DNA of 64,000 bases from Massilia sp. Root418 (GTDB lineage: Bacteria; Pseudomonadota; Gammaproteobacteria; Burkholderiales; Burkholderiaceae_D), in the NCBI RefSeq assembly GCF_001425265.1, contig NZ_LMEC01000004.1:28610-92609 (forward strand), in the 5' to 3' direction. Positions 17,968 through 26,143 of this stretch are shown here, one piece after another; position 1 is the first letter of the stretch, and each line of letters starts with the position of its first letter. The translations under genes and the position numbers were made by a program. The notes beneath the pieces are model-generated. The model was given only the letters and a program-made list of their open reading frames with translations, made no database searches and was not told the DNA's origin.

Positions 17968-18414
17968 ATGCGCAAAGCCCACATTGCCATGCCACCCCAA
18001 TCGCCAGACCCGTCCATCGAGCATGCCGCCACCGTGCCGCGGCTGCAGGAAGAGCTCAGCGTCGCCACGCGCGTGGTGGACACCGGGCGCGGCGTGCGCG
18101 TGAGCAAAGTCGTGGACGAGCGTCCCGAGCAGGTCAGCGTGCCGCTGTGGCACGAGGAACTCAGCGTGGAGCGCGTCGCCGTCGACGTCGAACTGGCGGA
18201 ACCGCCGGTGCCGCGCTACGAAGGCGACACCCTGGTGATGCCGGTGGTGGAAGAGGTCGTGGTGCTGCAAAAGCGCTATCGCGTCAGGGAAGAGCTGCGC
18301 ATCACGCGCACCAGGGTCCAGCGCCAGCATACCGAGACCGTGACATTGCGTTCCGAGGAGGTGGCGGTGGAACGCTTCGACAACCAGGCAGACAGGAAAG
18401 GGAATGAGCCATGA
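17968..18414 (+). CDS. DUF2382 (YsnF/AvaK-type) protein
   Basis: A 148-residue soluble protein built of repeated stretches LQEELSVATRVVDTGRGVRVSK, WHEELSVERVAVDVEL and RYRVREELRITRTRVQ, the DUF2382 pattern found in YsnF/AvaK stress-type proteins. No catalytic motif. It overlaps the next gene by four bases (ATGA), so they are translationally coupled. ATG 17968 and 17989 are both possible starts; neither has a clear ribosome site. It is likely to be controlled by the FNR-like box upstream. Confidence 0.75.
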   Translation: MRKAHIAMPPQSPDPSIEHAATVPRLQEELSVATRVVDTGRGVRVSKVVDERPEQVSVPLWHEELSVERVAVDVELAEPPVPRYEGDTLVMPVVEEVVVLQKRYRVREELRITRTRVQRQHTETVTLRSEEVAVERFDNQADRKGNEP

Positions 18415-19550
18415 GCCATACACTTGCGGCAGTATTTGACAACCGGCATGACGCAGAGCAGGCGCGCGCCGCCGTGCTTGCCGGCGGCTTCCGCGACCAG
18501 GAAGTGAAACTCAGCGCGGCGGACGCCAGCAGCGGCAGCGCCGCGCAGCCGGCAGCGTCGTCCGAAGCCGGCCGGGACGATACGTCCATCGGCAGCAGCA
18601 TCAAGCACTTCTTCAGCAATCTGTTCGGCGACGACGACGAGGACACCCACACCTATACGGAGGCAGTCAACCGCGGCCACCAGGTGCTGACCGTGCAGGG
18701 CGACACCCTGCAGGACGTGGAGCGCGCCGCCGACATCATCGAAGGCTACGGCCCGCTCGACATCGACGAGCGCAAGAGCGAATGGACCGCAGCCGGCTGG
18801 ACCGGCGCGCAGCTGGCCGGCGCCACCGCCGCCACGGCCACCGGCACTGCCGGGCAGTACATGGGCGCGCAGCAAAGCGCACAGGGCGGCACCTTGCAGG
18901 GCCAGGCAGGCGGCGCATCGCAGCAGCGCGCCGGCAGCAGCGAGCAGGTCATCCCCGTGATCCAGGAAGAGCTCAGGGTGGGCAAGCGCGTCGTGCAGCG
19001 CGGCGGCGTGCGCATCTACCAGCGCGTGGTGGAAACGCCGGTGACGGAAAGCGTGAGCCTGCGCGAGGAGCACGTGGTGGTCGAGCGGCGGCCGGTGGAC
19101 CAGCCGGCCGACCCGGCCGACCTGGCCGCGTTCCAGGAAACCTCCTTCGAGCTGCGCGAAAGCGCCGAGGAAGCGGTGGTGCAGAAGACCGCGCGCGTGG
19201 TCGAGGAAGTGGTGGTGGGCAAGGAAGTCACCCAGCGCACCGGCCAGGTCAGCGACACGGTGCGCAGCACGGAAGTGGACGTGGAGCAGCTGGCCACGGG
19301 CGATCTGGACGACGACTACTATCGTAGCCACTGGACCAGCAACTACGCCGCCGCCGGCGGCAGCTACGACGACTACGCGCCCGCTTACCGCTACGGCTAC
19401 AGCATGGCCGGCGCGGATTCCTACCGGGGCCGCTCCTGGGACGAGGCCGAACCCGAGCTGCGCCGCAGCTGGGAAAACCAGTATCCGCAGTCCGCCTGGG
19501 ACAAGTTCAAGGCCGCCGTGCGCCACGGCTGGGAGCGCCTCACATCGTGA
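18411..19550 (+). CDS. YsnF/AvaK-type stress protein with N-terminal flavodoxin-like and DUF2382 domains
   Basis: A 379-residue protein. The N-terminal 120 residues (MSHTLAAVFDNRHDAEQARAAVLAGGF ... TVQGDTLQDVERAADIIEGYGPLDID split) resemble the general-stress GsiB/17M-like region, then a Gln/Ala/Gly linker, then a DUF2382 domain (QEELRVGKRVVQRGGVRIYQRVVE in part) spanning about residues 180-295, and a C-terminal module DDDYYRSHW ... AYRYGYSMAG ... WDKFKAAVRHGWERL. The last module resembles stress-associated hydrophilic proteins. Function unknown; soluble, acidic, expected cytoplasmic. A shortened paralogue lies downstream. Confidence 0.78.
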   Translation: MSHTLAAVFDNRHDAEQARAAVLAGGFRDQEVKLSAADASSGSAAQPAASSEAGRDDTSIGSSIKHFFSNLFGDDDEDTHTYTEAVNRGHQVLTVQGDTLQDVERAADIIEGYGPLDIDERKSEWTAAGWTGAQLAGATAATATGTAGQYMGAQQSAQGGTLQGQAGGASQQRAGSSEQVIPVIQEELRVGKRVVQRGGVRIYQRVVETPVTESVSLREEHVVVERRPVDQPADPADLAAFQETSFELRESAEEAVVQKTARVVEEVVVGKEVTQRTGQVSDTVRSTEVDVEQLATGDLDDDYYRSHWTSNYAAAGGSYDDYAPAYRYGYSMAGADSYRGRSWDEAEPELRRSWENQYPQSAWDKFKAAVRHGWERLTS

Positions 19551-19569
19551 CCAGCTGCGCATCAATTAC

Positions 19570-19583
19570 TTGATGGAAGTCAA
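19570..19583. promoter_or_regulatory. FNR/CRP-type box (site 3)
   Basis: TTGATGGAAGTCAA, 111 bases before the ATG of the second YsnF-type gene, matches TTGAT-N4-GTCAA and corresponds in position and flanks to site 2. A TAGACT hexamer (19643-19648) lies about 67 bases from the box centre, the same distance as TAAACT in the other copy. Confidence 0.55.
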
Positions 19584-19693
19584 AAGCGCCGGCGCAGCCG
19601 TTTCGGGGCGGCAAGGTGGCGCTGCCGATGCGTGCAGCGGCCTAGACTGGCTCTCACTCGCCTCGCGCGCAATCACACGAAAGGGAACCAGCC

Positions 19694-20755
19694 ATGACCC
19701 ACACACTTGCGGCAGTATTTGACACCCGGAAGGCCGCCGAGCAGGCGCGCACCGCTGTGCTTGCCGGCGGCTTCCGCGAACATACTGTGCAGCTCAGCGA
19801 AGAGACGCAAGCGGCTGCGCCGGACAAGGACGACGACTCCATCGGCAGCAGCATCAAGCGCTTCTTCAGCAACCTGTTCGGCGACGATGACGACAAATCC
19901 GACACCTACGCGGAAGCCGTCACCCGCGGCCACCACGTGCTGACCGTGCAGGGCGACAGCCTGGAAGAGGTGGAGCGCGCAGCCGACATCATCGAAGCCT
20001 ACGGGCCGGTCGATATCGACGAGCGCAAGAACGAGTGGAGCTCGGCCGGCTGGAGCGGCGCGCGCGCCACCGGCGCCGCATCGGCCGGCAGCCAGTACGC
20101 CGGCGCGCAGCAAAGCGCCCCGGCCGGCGGGTCCAGCATGGGCGGAACCGGCTTGGGCGGGCGCTCGGACCTGAGCGGTTCGCCGGACCTGGGCGCCACC
20201 GCAGCGGTGGGCGGCGCCACCGACCTGGGCGCCACGCCCACCATCGGCGGCATGTCCGGCGTGGGGAGCACGGCCAGCATGGGCAGCACCTCCAGCATGA
20301 ACGCCGCGTCCGGCGCGGGCAACACCGCAGGCAACACCGCCGGCAACGTCTCCGGTGGCAGCGCCGGCGCATCGCAGCAGCGCGACGCCGGCAGCGGCCT
20401 GGCCAGCCCGGTCATCCAGGACGTGCTGAGCGTGTCCACGCGCAGCTTCCAGCGCGGCGGCGTGCGCATCTACGAGCGCACCGTGGCCGGGCGCCTGGGC
20501 GCGGCCGACCTGAGCGACGACTACTACCGCAGCCACTGGGACAACAACTTCTCCAGCGCCGGCGGCAACTACGAAGAGTACGAGCCCGCCTACCGCTACG
20601 GCGAGCGCATGGCCAGCGCGGATTCCCTGCGCGGCCGCTCCTGGGACGACGCCGAATCCGGCCTGCGCAGCAGCTGGGAAAGCCAGTATCCGCAGTCGGC
20701 CTGGGACAAGTTCAAGAGCGCGATCCGTCACGGTTGGGAGCGCCTCGCATCGTGA
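19694..20755 (+). CDS. Second YsnF-type stress protein, lacking most of DUF2382
   Basis: A 353-residue paralogue of the preceding protein. The N-terminal 125 residues and the C-terminal 85 residues align closely with it (SDDYYRSHW, PAYRYGERMAS, WDKFKSAIRHGWERLAS), but the region corresponding to the DUF2382 domain is reduced to RGGVRIYERTVAGR. The linker is instead expanded into a Gly/Ser/Ala-rich stretch with imperfect short repeats (GATAAVGGATDLGATPTIGG). It is probably a duplicate that lost the domain by internal deletion. It has its own upstream region with an FNR-like box and a ribosome site AAGGGAACC. Confidence 0.78.
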   Translation: MTHTLAAVFDTRKAAEQARTAVLAGGFREHTVQLSEETQAAAPDKDDDSIGSSIKRFFSNLFGDDDDKSDTYAEAVTRGHHVLTVQGDSLEEVERAADIIEAYGPVDIDERKNEWSSAGWSGARATGAASAGSQYAGAQQSAPAGGSSMGGTGLGGRSDLSGSPDLGATAAVGGATDLGATPTIGGMSGVGSTASMGSTSSMNAASGAGNTAGNTAGNVSGGSAGASQQRDAGSGLASPVIQDVLSVSTRSFQRGGVRIYERTVAGRLGAADLSDDYYRSHWDNNFSSAGGNYEEYEPAYRYGERMASADSLRGRSWDDAESGLRSSWESQYPQSAWDKFKSAIRHGWERLAS

Positions 20756-20791
20756 CAAGCTGATACAAATCTCCGCTCCGCAAGGACGGAA

Positions 20792-20839
20792 AAGGGGGTG
20801 TAAGATATGCACGCTTGATATCCCGTCAACCACCCCCTT
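20792..20839. promoter_or_regulatory. Inverted repeat in leader of molybdenum hydroxylase operon
   Basis: AAGGGGGTG (20792-20800) and CACCCCCTT (20831-20839) are exact inverted arms 30 bases apart. The right arm touches the ribosome site AGGAG (20841-20845) of the next gene, so the folded leader could affect translation, or the arms could bind a regulator. Confidence 0.35.
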
Positions 20840-20850
20840 CAGGAGACAGC

Positions 20851-21369
20851 ATGGCGCAACTCAACGTCAACGGATCAGTGCGCGAATTCGAGGCGGAGGA
20901 GGATACGCCACTGTTATGGGTGCTGCGCGAGCAGCTGGGGATGACGGGCACCAAGTACGGCTGCGGCGTGGCGCAATGCGGCGCCTGCACCGTGCATATC
21001 GACGGCGAAGCCACCCGCAGCTGCGTGCTGCCGGTATCGGCGCTCAACGCCAAGCAGAAGATCGTCACCATCGAAGGCCTGTCCAAGGACGGCTCGCACC
21101 CGGTGCAGAAAGCCTGGGCCGCGCTGGACGTGCCGCAATGCGGCTTCTGCCAGTCCGGCATGATCATGGCGGCCGCCGCGCTGCTCAAGCACAAACCCAA
21201 AGCCACCGACGCCGACATTGACGCGGCCATGACCAACATCTGCCGCTGCGGCACCTACAACCGCGTGCGCGCGGCAATCAAGGTGGTAGCCAGGGGCGCC
21301 GATCCGAAGTCGGCCGGGCTGGCCATAACGCACGTCGGCGATGCAGCCGGCGCCGGGAGCAAAGCATGA
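20851..21369 (+). CDS. iorA: 2Fe-2S subunit of molybdenum hydroxylase (isoquinoline 1-oxidoreductase alpha-like)
   Basis: A 172-residue iron-sulfur subunit of the xanthine oxidase family. The plant-type 2Fe-2S cysteines appear in [17 protein letters not shown] with a fourth in SCVLPV, and the second cluster in [11 protein letters not shown] and [15 protein letters not shown]. It passes electrons from the molybdenum subunit encoded immediately downstream. ATG 20851 follows AGGAGACAGC; an upstream in-frame start would add 12 residues without a ribosome site. The symbol is by similarity; the true substrate could be another N-heterocycle or an aldehyde. Confidence 0.85.
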   Translation: MAQLNVNGSVREFEAEEDTPLLWVLREQLGMTGTKYGCGVAQCGACTVHIDGEATRSCVLPVSALNAKQKIVTIEGLSKDGSHPVQKAWAALDVPQCGFCQSGMIMAAAALLKHKPKATDADIDAAMTNICRCGTYNRVRAAIKVVARGADPKSAGLAITHVGDAAGAGSKA

Positions 21370-23558
21370 GCCGCGCCGCCGTCCGCAGCGGCGTCACGCG
21401 CCGCAGTTTCCTGAAAGGCTCGGCGCTCGCGCTGGGCGGACTGATGGTGCCGTTTGCCATCCCCTTCGAGGCCGCCGCGCAGGAGCAGGCGGGCATGCCG
21501 CCCGAGGTGAACGCCTGGGTGGTGGTCAAGCCGGACGACAGCATCGTCATCCGCATCGCCCGTTCCGAAATGGGGCAGGGCACGCTGACCGGCCTGGCGC
21601 AGCTGGTGGCCGAGGAACTGGACGCCGACTGGAGCAAGGTCAGCACCGAATATCCCACCCCGGGCCAGAACCTGGCGCGCAAGCGCGTGTGGGGCAGCTT
21701 CTCCACCGGCGGCAGCCGGGGCGTGCGCGAGTCGCATGAATATGTGCGCAAGGGCGGCGCCACCGCGCGCATGATGCTGGTGCAGGCCGCAGCGGACGCG
21801 TGGCAGGTGCCGGCGGCCGAATGCACGGCCGCCAACAGCGTCATCACGCACGCGGCCAGCGGCCGCAAGGTCAGCTACGGCAAGGTGGCCGGGGCGGCCG
21901 GCAAGCTGGCCGCCCCGGCGGCGGCGGACGTGAAACTGAAGGACGCCAAGGACTGGAAGCTGGCCGGCAAGCGCCTGGCGCGGCTGGACACGGTGGACAA
22001 GACCACCGGCGCGCAGGTCTACGGCATGGACCTCAAGCTGCCCGGCATGCTGAACGCGGCCATCAAGGATTGCCCTGTGTTCGGCGGCAAGGTGAAGAGC
22101 TTCGACGCCGCCGCCATCGAGAAGCGCCCCGGCGTGAAAAAAGTGGTGCAGGTGGGCGACAGCGCCGTGGCCGTGGTGGCGGATACCTGGTGGCGCGCAC
22201 GCACCGCGCTGGACGCGCTGCCCATCGTGTGGGACGAAGGCCCGAACGCCAAACTGTCCAGCGCCGGCATCGCCGCCATGCTGAAGGAAGGCCTGGACGC
22301 GCCGGACGCCGTGGTCGGCAACAGCAATGGCGACGCGCGCGCGGCCATCGCCGCGGCCAAGCGCAAGGTGGAGGCGGTGTACTCCTATCCCTACCAGAAC
22401 CACGCCACCATGGAGGTGATGAACGCCACCGTGAAGTGGACCCCGGAACGCTGCGAAGTGTGGACGCCGACCCAGAACGGCGAAGCCGCGCTGGCCGCCG
22501 CGTCCGAGGCGTCCGGCCTGCCGCCGTCGAAGTGCGACGTCTACAAGCTGCACCTGGGCGGCGGTTTCGGCCGCCGTGGCGCGGTGCACGACTGGGTGCG
22601 CCAGGCGGTGGCGATAGCGAAGGAGCTGCCCGGCACGCCGGTGAAGCTGCTCTGGACCCGCGAAGAGGACATGCAGCATGGCCGCTACCACCCCGTCACC
22701 CAGTGCAAGCTGACGGCCGGGCTGGACGAAAAGGGCGACATCACCGGCCTGCACATGCGCCTCTCGGGCCAGTCCATCCTGGTATCGGTGGGCCTGCCCA
22801 TCAAGGACGGCAAGGACCCGGCCGTGTTCCAGGGCCTGAACGCGCCGGGGCCGGAAGCGTCCATCGGCTACAGCTTCCCCAACCTGCTGATCGACCACGC
22901 CATGCGCAATCCGCCCGTGCCGGCGGGCTTCTGGCGCGGCGTGAACCTGAACCAGAACACCATCTACCTCGAATGCTTCCTGGACGAAGTGGCGCACGCC
23001 ACCAAACAGGACCCGCTGGCGCTGCGCCGCAAGCTCATGGCGAACAATCCCAAGCACCTGGCCGTGCTGAACGCGGTGGCCGAGAAGGCGGGCTGGGGCA
23101 AGCCGGCGCCCAAGGGCGTGTTCCGGGGCCTGGCGCAAACCATGGGCTTCGGCAGCTATGTGGCCGCATGTGCCGAGGTATCGGTCAATAAAAACGGCAA
23201 GGTGAAGATCCACCGCATCGTTGCCGCCACGGACCCCGGCTACGCCGTGAACCCGCAGCAGATCGAAGCGCAGGTGGAAGGCTCCTTCGTGTACGGCCTG
23301 TCCGCCGCGCTGTACGGCGAATGCACGCTCAAGGATGGCCGCGTGGAGCAGACCAACTTCGACACCTATGTGCCGCTGAAGATGGACGAAATGCCGAAGG
23401 TGGAAACCATCGTCATGCCGTCCGGCGGTTTCTGGGGCGGGGTGGGCGAGCCCACCATCGCGGTGGCGGCGCCGGCCGTGCTGAACGCGGTCTTCGCCGC
23501 TACCGGCAAGCGCGTGCGCGACCTGCCGCTGAAGAACCACAACCTCAAGAAGACCTGA
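21366..23558 (+). CDS. iorB: Molybdopterin-binding subunit of molybdenum hydroxylase (isoquinoline 1-oxidoreductase beta-like)
   Basis: A 730-residue large subunit. It begins with a Tat-type signal ([20 protein letters not shown]), so the complex is probably exported folded to the periplasm or membrane face. Molybdenum cofactor-binding stretches include [36 protein letters not shown] and [11 protein letters not shown], with the late Glu (GVGEPT) as candidate catalytic base. ATGA overlaps the small subunit gene. No separate FAD subunit is present, which fits the IorAB type that donates electrons to a cytochrome. The next gene encodes a cytochrome c (SoxX) only 20 bases later, so one transcript may cover both groups. 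Confidence 0.87.
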   Translation: MSRAAVRSGVTRRSFLKGSALALGGLMVPFAIPFEAAAQEQAGMPPEVNAWVVVKPDDSIVIRIARSEMGQGTLTGLAQLVAEELDADWSKVSTEYPTPGQNLARKRVWGSFSTGGSRGVRESHEYVRKGGATARMMLVQAAADAWQVPAAECTAANSVITHAASGRKVSYGKVAGAAGKLAAPAAADVKLKDAKDWKLAGKRLARLDTVDKTTGAQVYGMDLKLPGMLNAAIKDCPVFGGKVKSFDAAAIEKRPGVKKVVQVGDSAVAVVADTWWRARTALDALPIVWDEGPNAKLSSAGIAAMLKEGLDAPDAVVGNSNGDARAAIAAAKRKVEAVYSYPYQNHATMEVMNATVKWTPERCEVWTPTQNGEAALAAASEASGLPPSKCDVYKLHLGGGFGRRGAVHDWVRQAVAIAKELPGTPVKLLWTREEDMQHGRYHPVTQCKLTAGLDEKGDITGLHMRLSGQSILVSVGLPIKDGKDPAVFQGLNAPGPEASIGYSFPNLLIDHAMRNPPVPAGFWRGVNLNQNTIYLECFLDEVAHATKQDPLALRRKLMANNPKHLAVLNAVAEKAGWGKPAPKGVFRGLAQTMGFGSYVAACAEVSVNKNGKVKIHRIVAATDPGYAVNPQQIEAQVEGSFVYGLSAALYGECTLKDGRVEQTNFDTYVPLKMDEMPKVETIVMPSGGFWGGVGEPTIAVAAPAVLNAVFAATGKRVRDLPLKNHNLKKT

Positions 23559-23578
23559 CGCGGCAGGCACGCGCCCCC

Positions 23579-24088
23579 ATGGCCACCACGCCGCCCGCCG
23601 CCGCAGTCCACGCCGCCTCGGCCACCGGCTTGCGCCGCGCAGGAAGGCTGGCGCCGGCGCGGCAGCTTGCGCTGCTGGGCGCCGTGCTGGCCGCGGCCTG
23701 CGCCATGCCTGGCCGCGCAGCCGACTTTTCCGCGCCGCTGCCCGGCGTGGCAGCCGGCGACGCTGCGCGCGGCCGCGCCATCGTCGCCAGCCGGCAGGTG
23801 GGCTTGTGCCTGCTGTGCCACACCGGTCCGATTCCTGAAGAGCGCTTCCAGGGCAACCTGGCGCCGCCGCTGGACGGCGCCGGCGACCGCTCCACCGCCG
23901 CCCAGCTGCGCCAGCGCTTGGTGGACGCCGCCAGCATCAACCCCGCCACCATCATGCCCTCCTACTACAAGACCGAAGGCCTGACCCGCGTGAGCGCCGC
24001 CCATCAGGGAAAAACCATCCTCACCGCCCAACAGATTGAAGACGTGATCGCCTACCTGCAAACCCTGCGCGCGGAGCCCGCCAGATGA
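23579..24088 (+). CDS. soxX: Sulfur-oxidation c-type cytochrome SoxX
   Basis: A 169-residue monohaem cytochrome c: exported after an N-terminal hydrophobic segment (LALLGAVLAAACAMPGRA), haem motif C77-LL-C80-H81, and PSYYKT with the probable axial Met. The sequence QRLVDAASINPATIMPSYYK and the C-terminal EDVIAYLQTLR are typical of SoxX, which with SoxA attaches thiosulfate to the SoxY carrier in the periplasm. The start is ATG 23579; no strong ribosome site is visible. It overlaps soxY by four bases. Confidence 0.88.
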   Translation: MATTPPAAAVHAASATGLRRAGRLAPARQLALLGAVLAAACAMPGRAADFSAPLPGVAAGDAARGRAIVASRQVGLCLLCHTGPIPEERFQGNLAPPLDGAGDRSTAAQLRQRLVDAASINPATIMPSYYKTEGLTRVSAAHQGKTILTAQQIEDVIAYLQTLRAEPAR

Positions 24089-24636
24089 GCACCCGCAAAG
24101 CCGCTATCTCCGCCGGCCCCGCCAGTCCCGCCCGAGGCGCGGCCCCACGCCTGGCGCCAGGCCTGCCTCCAAGCCTGGCCCCAAGCCTCGCCCGCCGCTG
24201 CCTGCTGCACGCCGCCGCTGCCCTGCCGCTGCTGGCGCTGGTGCGCCCCGCCTGCGCCACGCCCGAAGAACTGCGCGCCGCCATCGCCGCCTACACCGGC
24301 GGCGCCGTGCCTGCCACCGGCAAAGTCACTTTCGACATCGCCAAGCTGATCGACAACGGCAACGCCGTCCCCGTCACCATCACCGTGGACAGCCCCATGA
24401 CCGCCGCCGCCCACGTCACCGGCATCGCCATCTTCAACGAGCGCAACCCGGAAACCGACATCGCCCGCTTCACCCTGGGCCCGCGCAGCGGCAAGGCCGA
24501 AGTGTCCACCCGCATCCGCCTCGCCACCTCGCAAAAGCTTGTGGCGGTGGCACGCCTGAGCGACGGCAGCTACTGGCAGCAGGCGATGGACGTCATCGTC
24601 GCCCTGGCCGCCTGCATAGAAGGGGAGGCCCCCTGA
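24085..24636 (+). CDS. soxY: SoxY-like sulfur carrier with atypical C-terminus
   Basis: A 183-residue periplasmic protein with a twin-Arg-like start region (LARRCLLHAAAALPLLALV) and the SoxY immunoglobulin-like fold (NGNAVPVTITVDSPMTAAAHVTGIAIFNERNPE in part). SoxY carries sulfur intermediates on a cysteine in the C-terminal swinging arm GGCGG. Here the C-terminus reads ALAACIEGEAP: one Cys is retained six residues from the end, but the glycine pairs are replaced. The N-terminal part (residues 10-35) is Pro/Ala-rich and repetitive. It overlaps soxX and soxZ at both ends. Confidence 0.82.
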   Translation: MSTRKAAISAGPASPARGAAPRLAPGLPPSLAPSLARRCLLHAAAALPLLALVRPACATPEELRAAIAAYTGGAVPATGKVTFDIAKLIDNGNAVPVTITVDSPMTAAAHVTGIAIFNERNPETDIARFTLGPRSGKAEVSTRIRLATSQKLVAVARLSDGSYWQQAMDVIVALAACIEGEAP

Positions 24637-24962
24637 TGGCACGCGCCCTGATCCACATGCCCGCCACCGCCCGCAAAGGCGACGTGATTGAAATCCGCGC
24701 CCTGATCGCCCACCCGATGGAAAGCGGCCACCGGCCCGACGCCGGCGGCAAGCTGGTCCCGCGCGACATCCTCACCAGCTTCACCTGCCGCTACAACGGC
24801 GAAACCGTCTTCAGCGCCGAGCTCCATCCCGCCATCTCCGCCAACCCCTACATCGCCTTCTTTACCGTCGCCATGGAAACCGGCACGCTCGAATTCAGCT
24901 GGCAGGGCGACCACGGCTTCGCCCAGACCGAGAAAATGCCCATCACGGTGACCCCCGCATGA
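24636..24962 (+). CDS. soxZ: Thiosulfate oxidation carrier complex protein SoxZ
   Basis: A 108-residue protein without its own signal peptide, as usual for SoxZ, which is exported bound to SoxY. Recognised from KGDVIEIRALIAHPMESGHR, ILTSFTCRYNGETVF and GTLEFSWQGDHGFAQTEK. It forms the SoxYZ heterodimer that carries sulfur intermediates. TGATG overlaps the soxY stop. Confidence 0.92.
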   Translation: MARALIHMPATARKGDVIEIRALIAHPMESGHRPDAGGKLVPRDILTSFTCRYNGETVFSAELHPAISANPYIAFFTVAMETGTLEFSWQGDHGFAQTEKMPITVTPA

Positions 24963-25747
24963 AACGCGCCGCCGCCATCGCCCTGGCCCTGGCCTTCGCC
25001 GGCGCCCACGCCGCCTACGCGTCCGATGGCCCCAGCATGGCGCAGGACACCCGCAAATCCGGCGCCAGCTTCATGAGCGCCTCCACCCAGGCCATGCAGC
25101 GCGATGACACCCAAAACCCCGCCATGCTCTGGATCAGCGGCGGCGCAGCCCTGTGGAACGCCAGGGCCGGCAAATCGGACCAGTCCTGCGCCGGCTGCCA
25201 CGGCGACGCCAAGCAAAGCATGCGTGGCGTGGCGGCCCGCTTCCCCGCCTTCGACCCGGCCAGCGGCCGGGTCATCACCTTGGGCCAGCGCATCAACCTG
25301 TGCCGGCAGGGCGCCCAGCAAGCCGCCCCCCTCAAGCCCGAAAGCGACGACCTGCTCAGCCTCGAAAGCTACGTCGCCATGCAATCGCGCGGCATGCCCA
25401 TGAACCCGCCGCAAGATTCCGGCACCCGCGCCGCCGCCGCGAAAGGCCAGCAGCTCTACCGCCAGCGCATCGGCCAGCTCAACCTCTCCTGCGCCCAGTG
25501 CCACGACGACAATTGGGGCCGCAAGCTGGCCGGCGCCACCATCCCGCAGGGCCACGCCAACGCCTACCCGATCTACCGCCTGGAATGGCAAGCCATGGGC
25601 TCCCTGCAGCGCCGCCTGCGCAACTGCATGAGCGGCGTGCGCGCCGAAGTACCGCCCTACGGCGCGCAGGACCTGGTGGACCTTGAAGCCTATCTCTCCC
25701 TCCGCGCCAGAGGCATGGCGCTCGAAACCCCGGGCGTACGCCCATAA
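24959..25747 (+). CDS. soxA: Dihaem cytochrome SoxA
   Basis: A 262-residue dihaem cytochrome c with a signal peptide (cleavage after AAYA). Haem motifs are C77-AG-C80-H81 and C178-AQ-C181-H182; the catalytic cysteine ligand corresponds to C223 in RNCMSGVRAE, and C115 sits in INLCRQG. With SoxX it forms SoxAX, which conjugates thiosulfate to SoxY. The length and dihaem form match the family. It overlaps soxZ by four bases and is followed, after 12 bases, by the cytochrome of the fcc pair. Confidence 0.92.
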   Translation: MKRAAAIALALAFAGAHAAYASDGPSMAQDTRKSGASFMSASTQAMQRDDTQNPAMLWISGGAALWNARAGKSDQSCAGCHGDAKQSMRGVAARFPAFDPASGRVITLGQRINLCRQGAQQAAPLKPESDDLLSLESYVAMQSRGMPMNPPQDSGTRAAAAKGQQLYRQRIGQLNLSCAQCHDDNWGRKLAGATIPQGHANAYPIYRLEWQAMGSLQRRLRNCMSGVRAEVPPYGAQDLVDLEAYLSLRARGMALETPGVRP

Positions 25748-25759
25748 CAAGGAGCAGTC

Positions 25760-26143
25760 ATGCAACTGATACGACACCGTCTCACCGCCGCTGCCATTCC
25801 CGCCATCCTTGCGTGCACGCTCACCGCCGCGCCGCCCGTCCGCGCGGCAGACCCCATAGTCCCGATCGCCCCCGGCGCGCGCCTGGCCGCCACTTGCACC
25901 GGCTGCCACGGCACCAACGGCGCCACCTTGGGCACCGCCTTGCCGCCACTGGCGGGCCAGCCGAAAGACGCGCTGCTCGCCTCCCTGCAAGCCTTCAAGG
26001 CCGGCACCCGTCCCGCCACCGTCATGACGCAGATCGCCAAAGGCTACACCGAGGACCAGCTGACCCAGCTGGCCGCCTTCTTCGCCGCGCAGTCCGCGCG
26101 CCCGGCGCAAGCCGCCCTGGCCGCCCAGGGAGTACGCCCATGA
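25760..26143 (+). CDS. fccA: Small c-type cytochrome, flavocytochrome c sulfide dehydrogenase subunit-like
   Basis: A 127-residue exported monohaem cytochrome c with haem motif C46-TG-C49-H50 and a candidate Met ligand in PATVMTQIAKG. It resembles class I cytochromes of the FccA/SoxE type, and its coupling (ATGA overlap) to an FccB-type flavoprotein supports the role of electron acceptor from that protein. It has a single haem, unlike dihaem FccA of purple sulfur bacteria. Ribosome site AAGGAG lies eight bases upstream. Confidence 0.8.
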   Translation: MQLIRHRLTAAAIPAILACTLTAAPPVRAADPIVPIAPGARLAATCTGCHGTNGATLGTALPPLAGQPKDALLASLQAFKAGTRPATVMTQIAKGYTEDQLTQLAAFFAAQSARPAQAALAAQGVRP

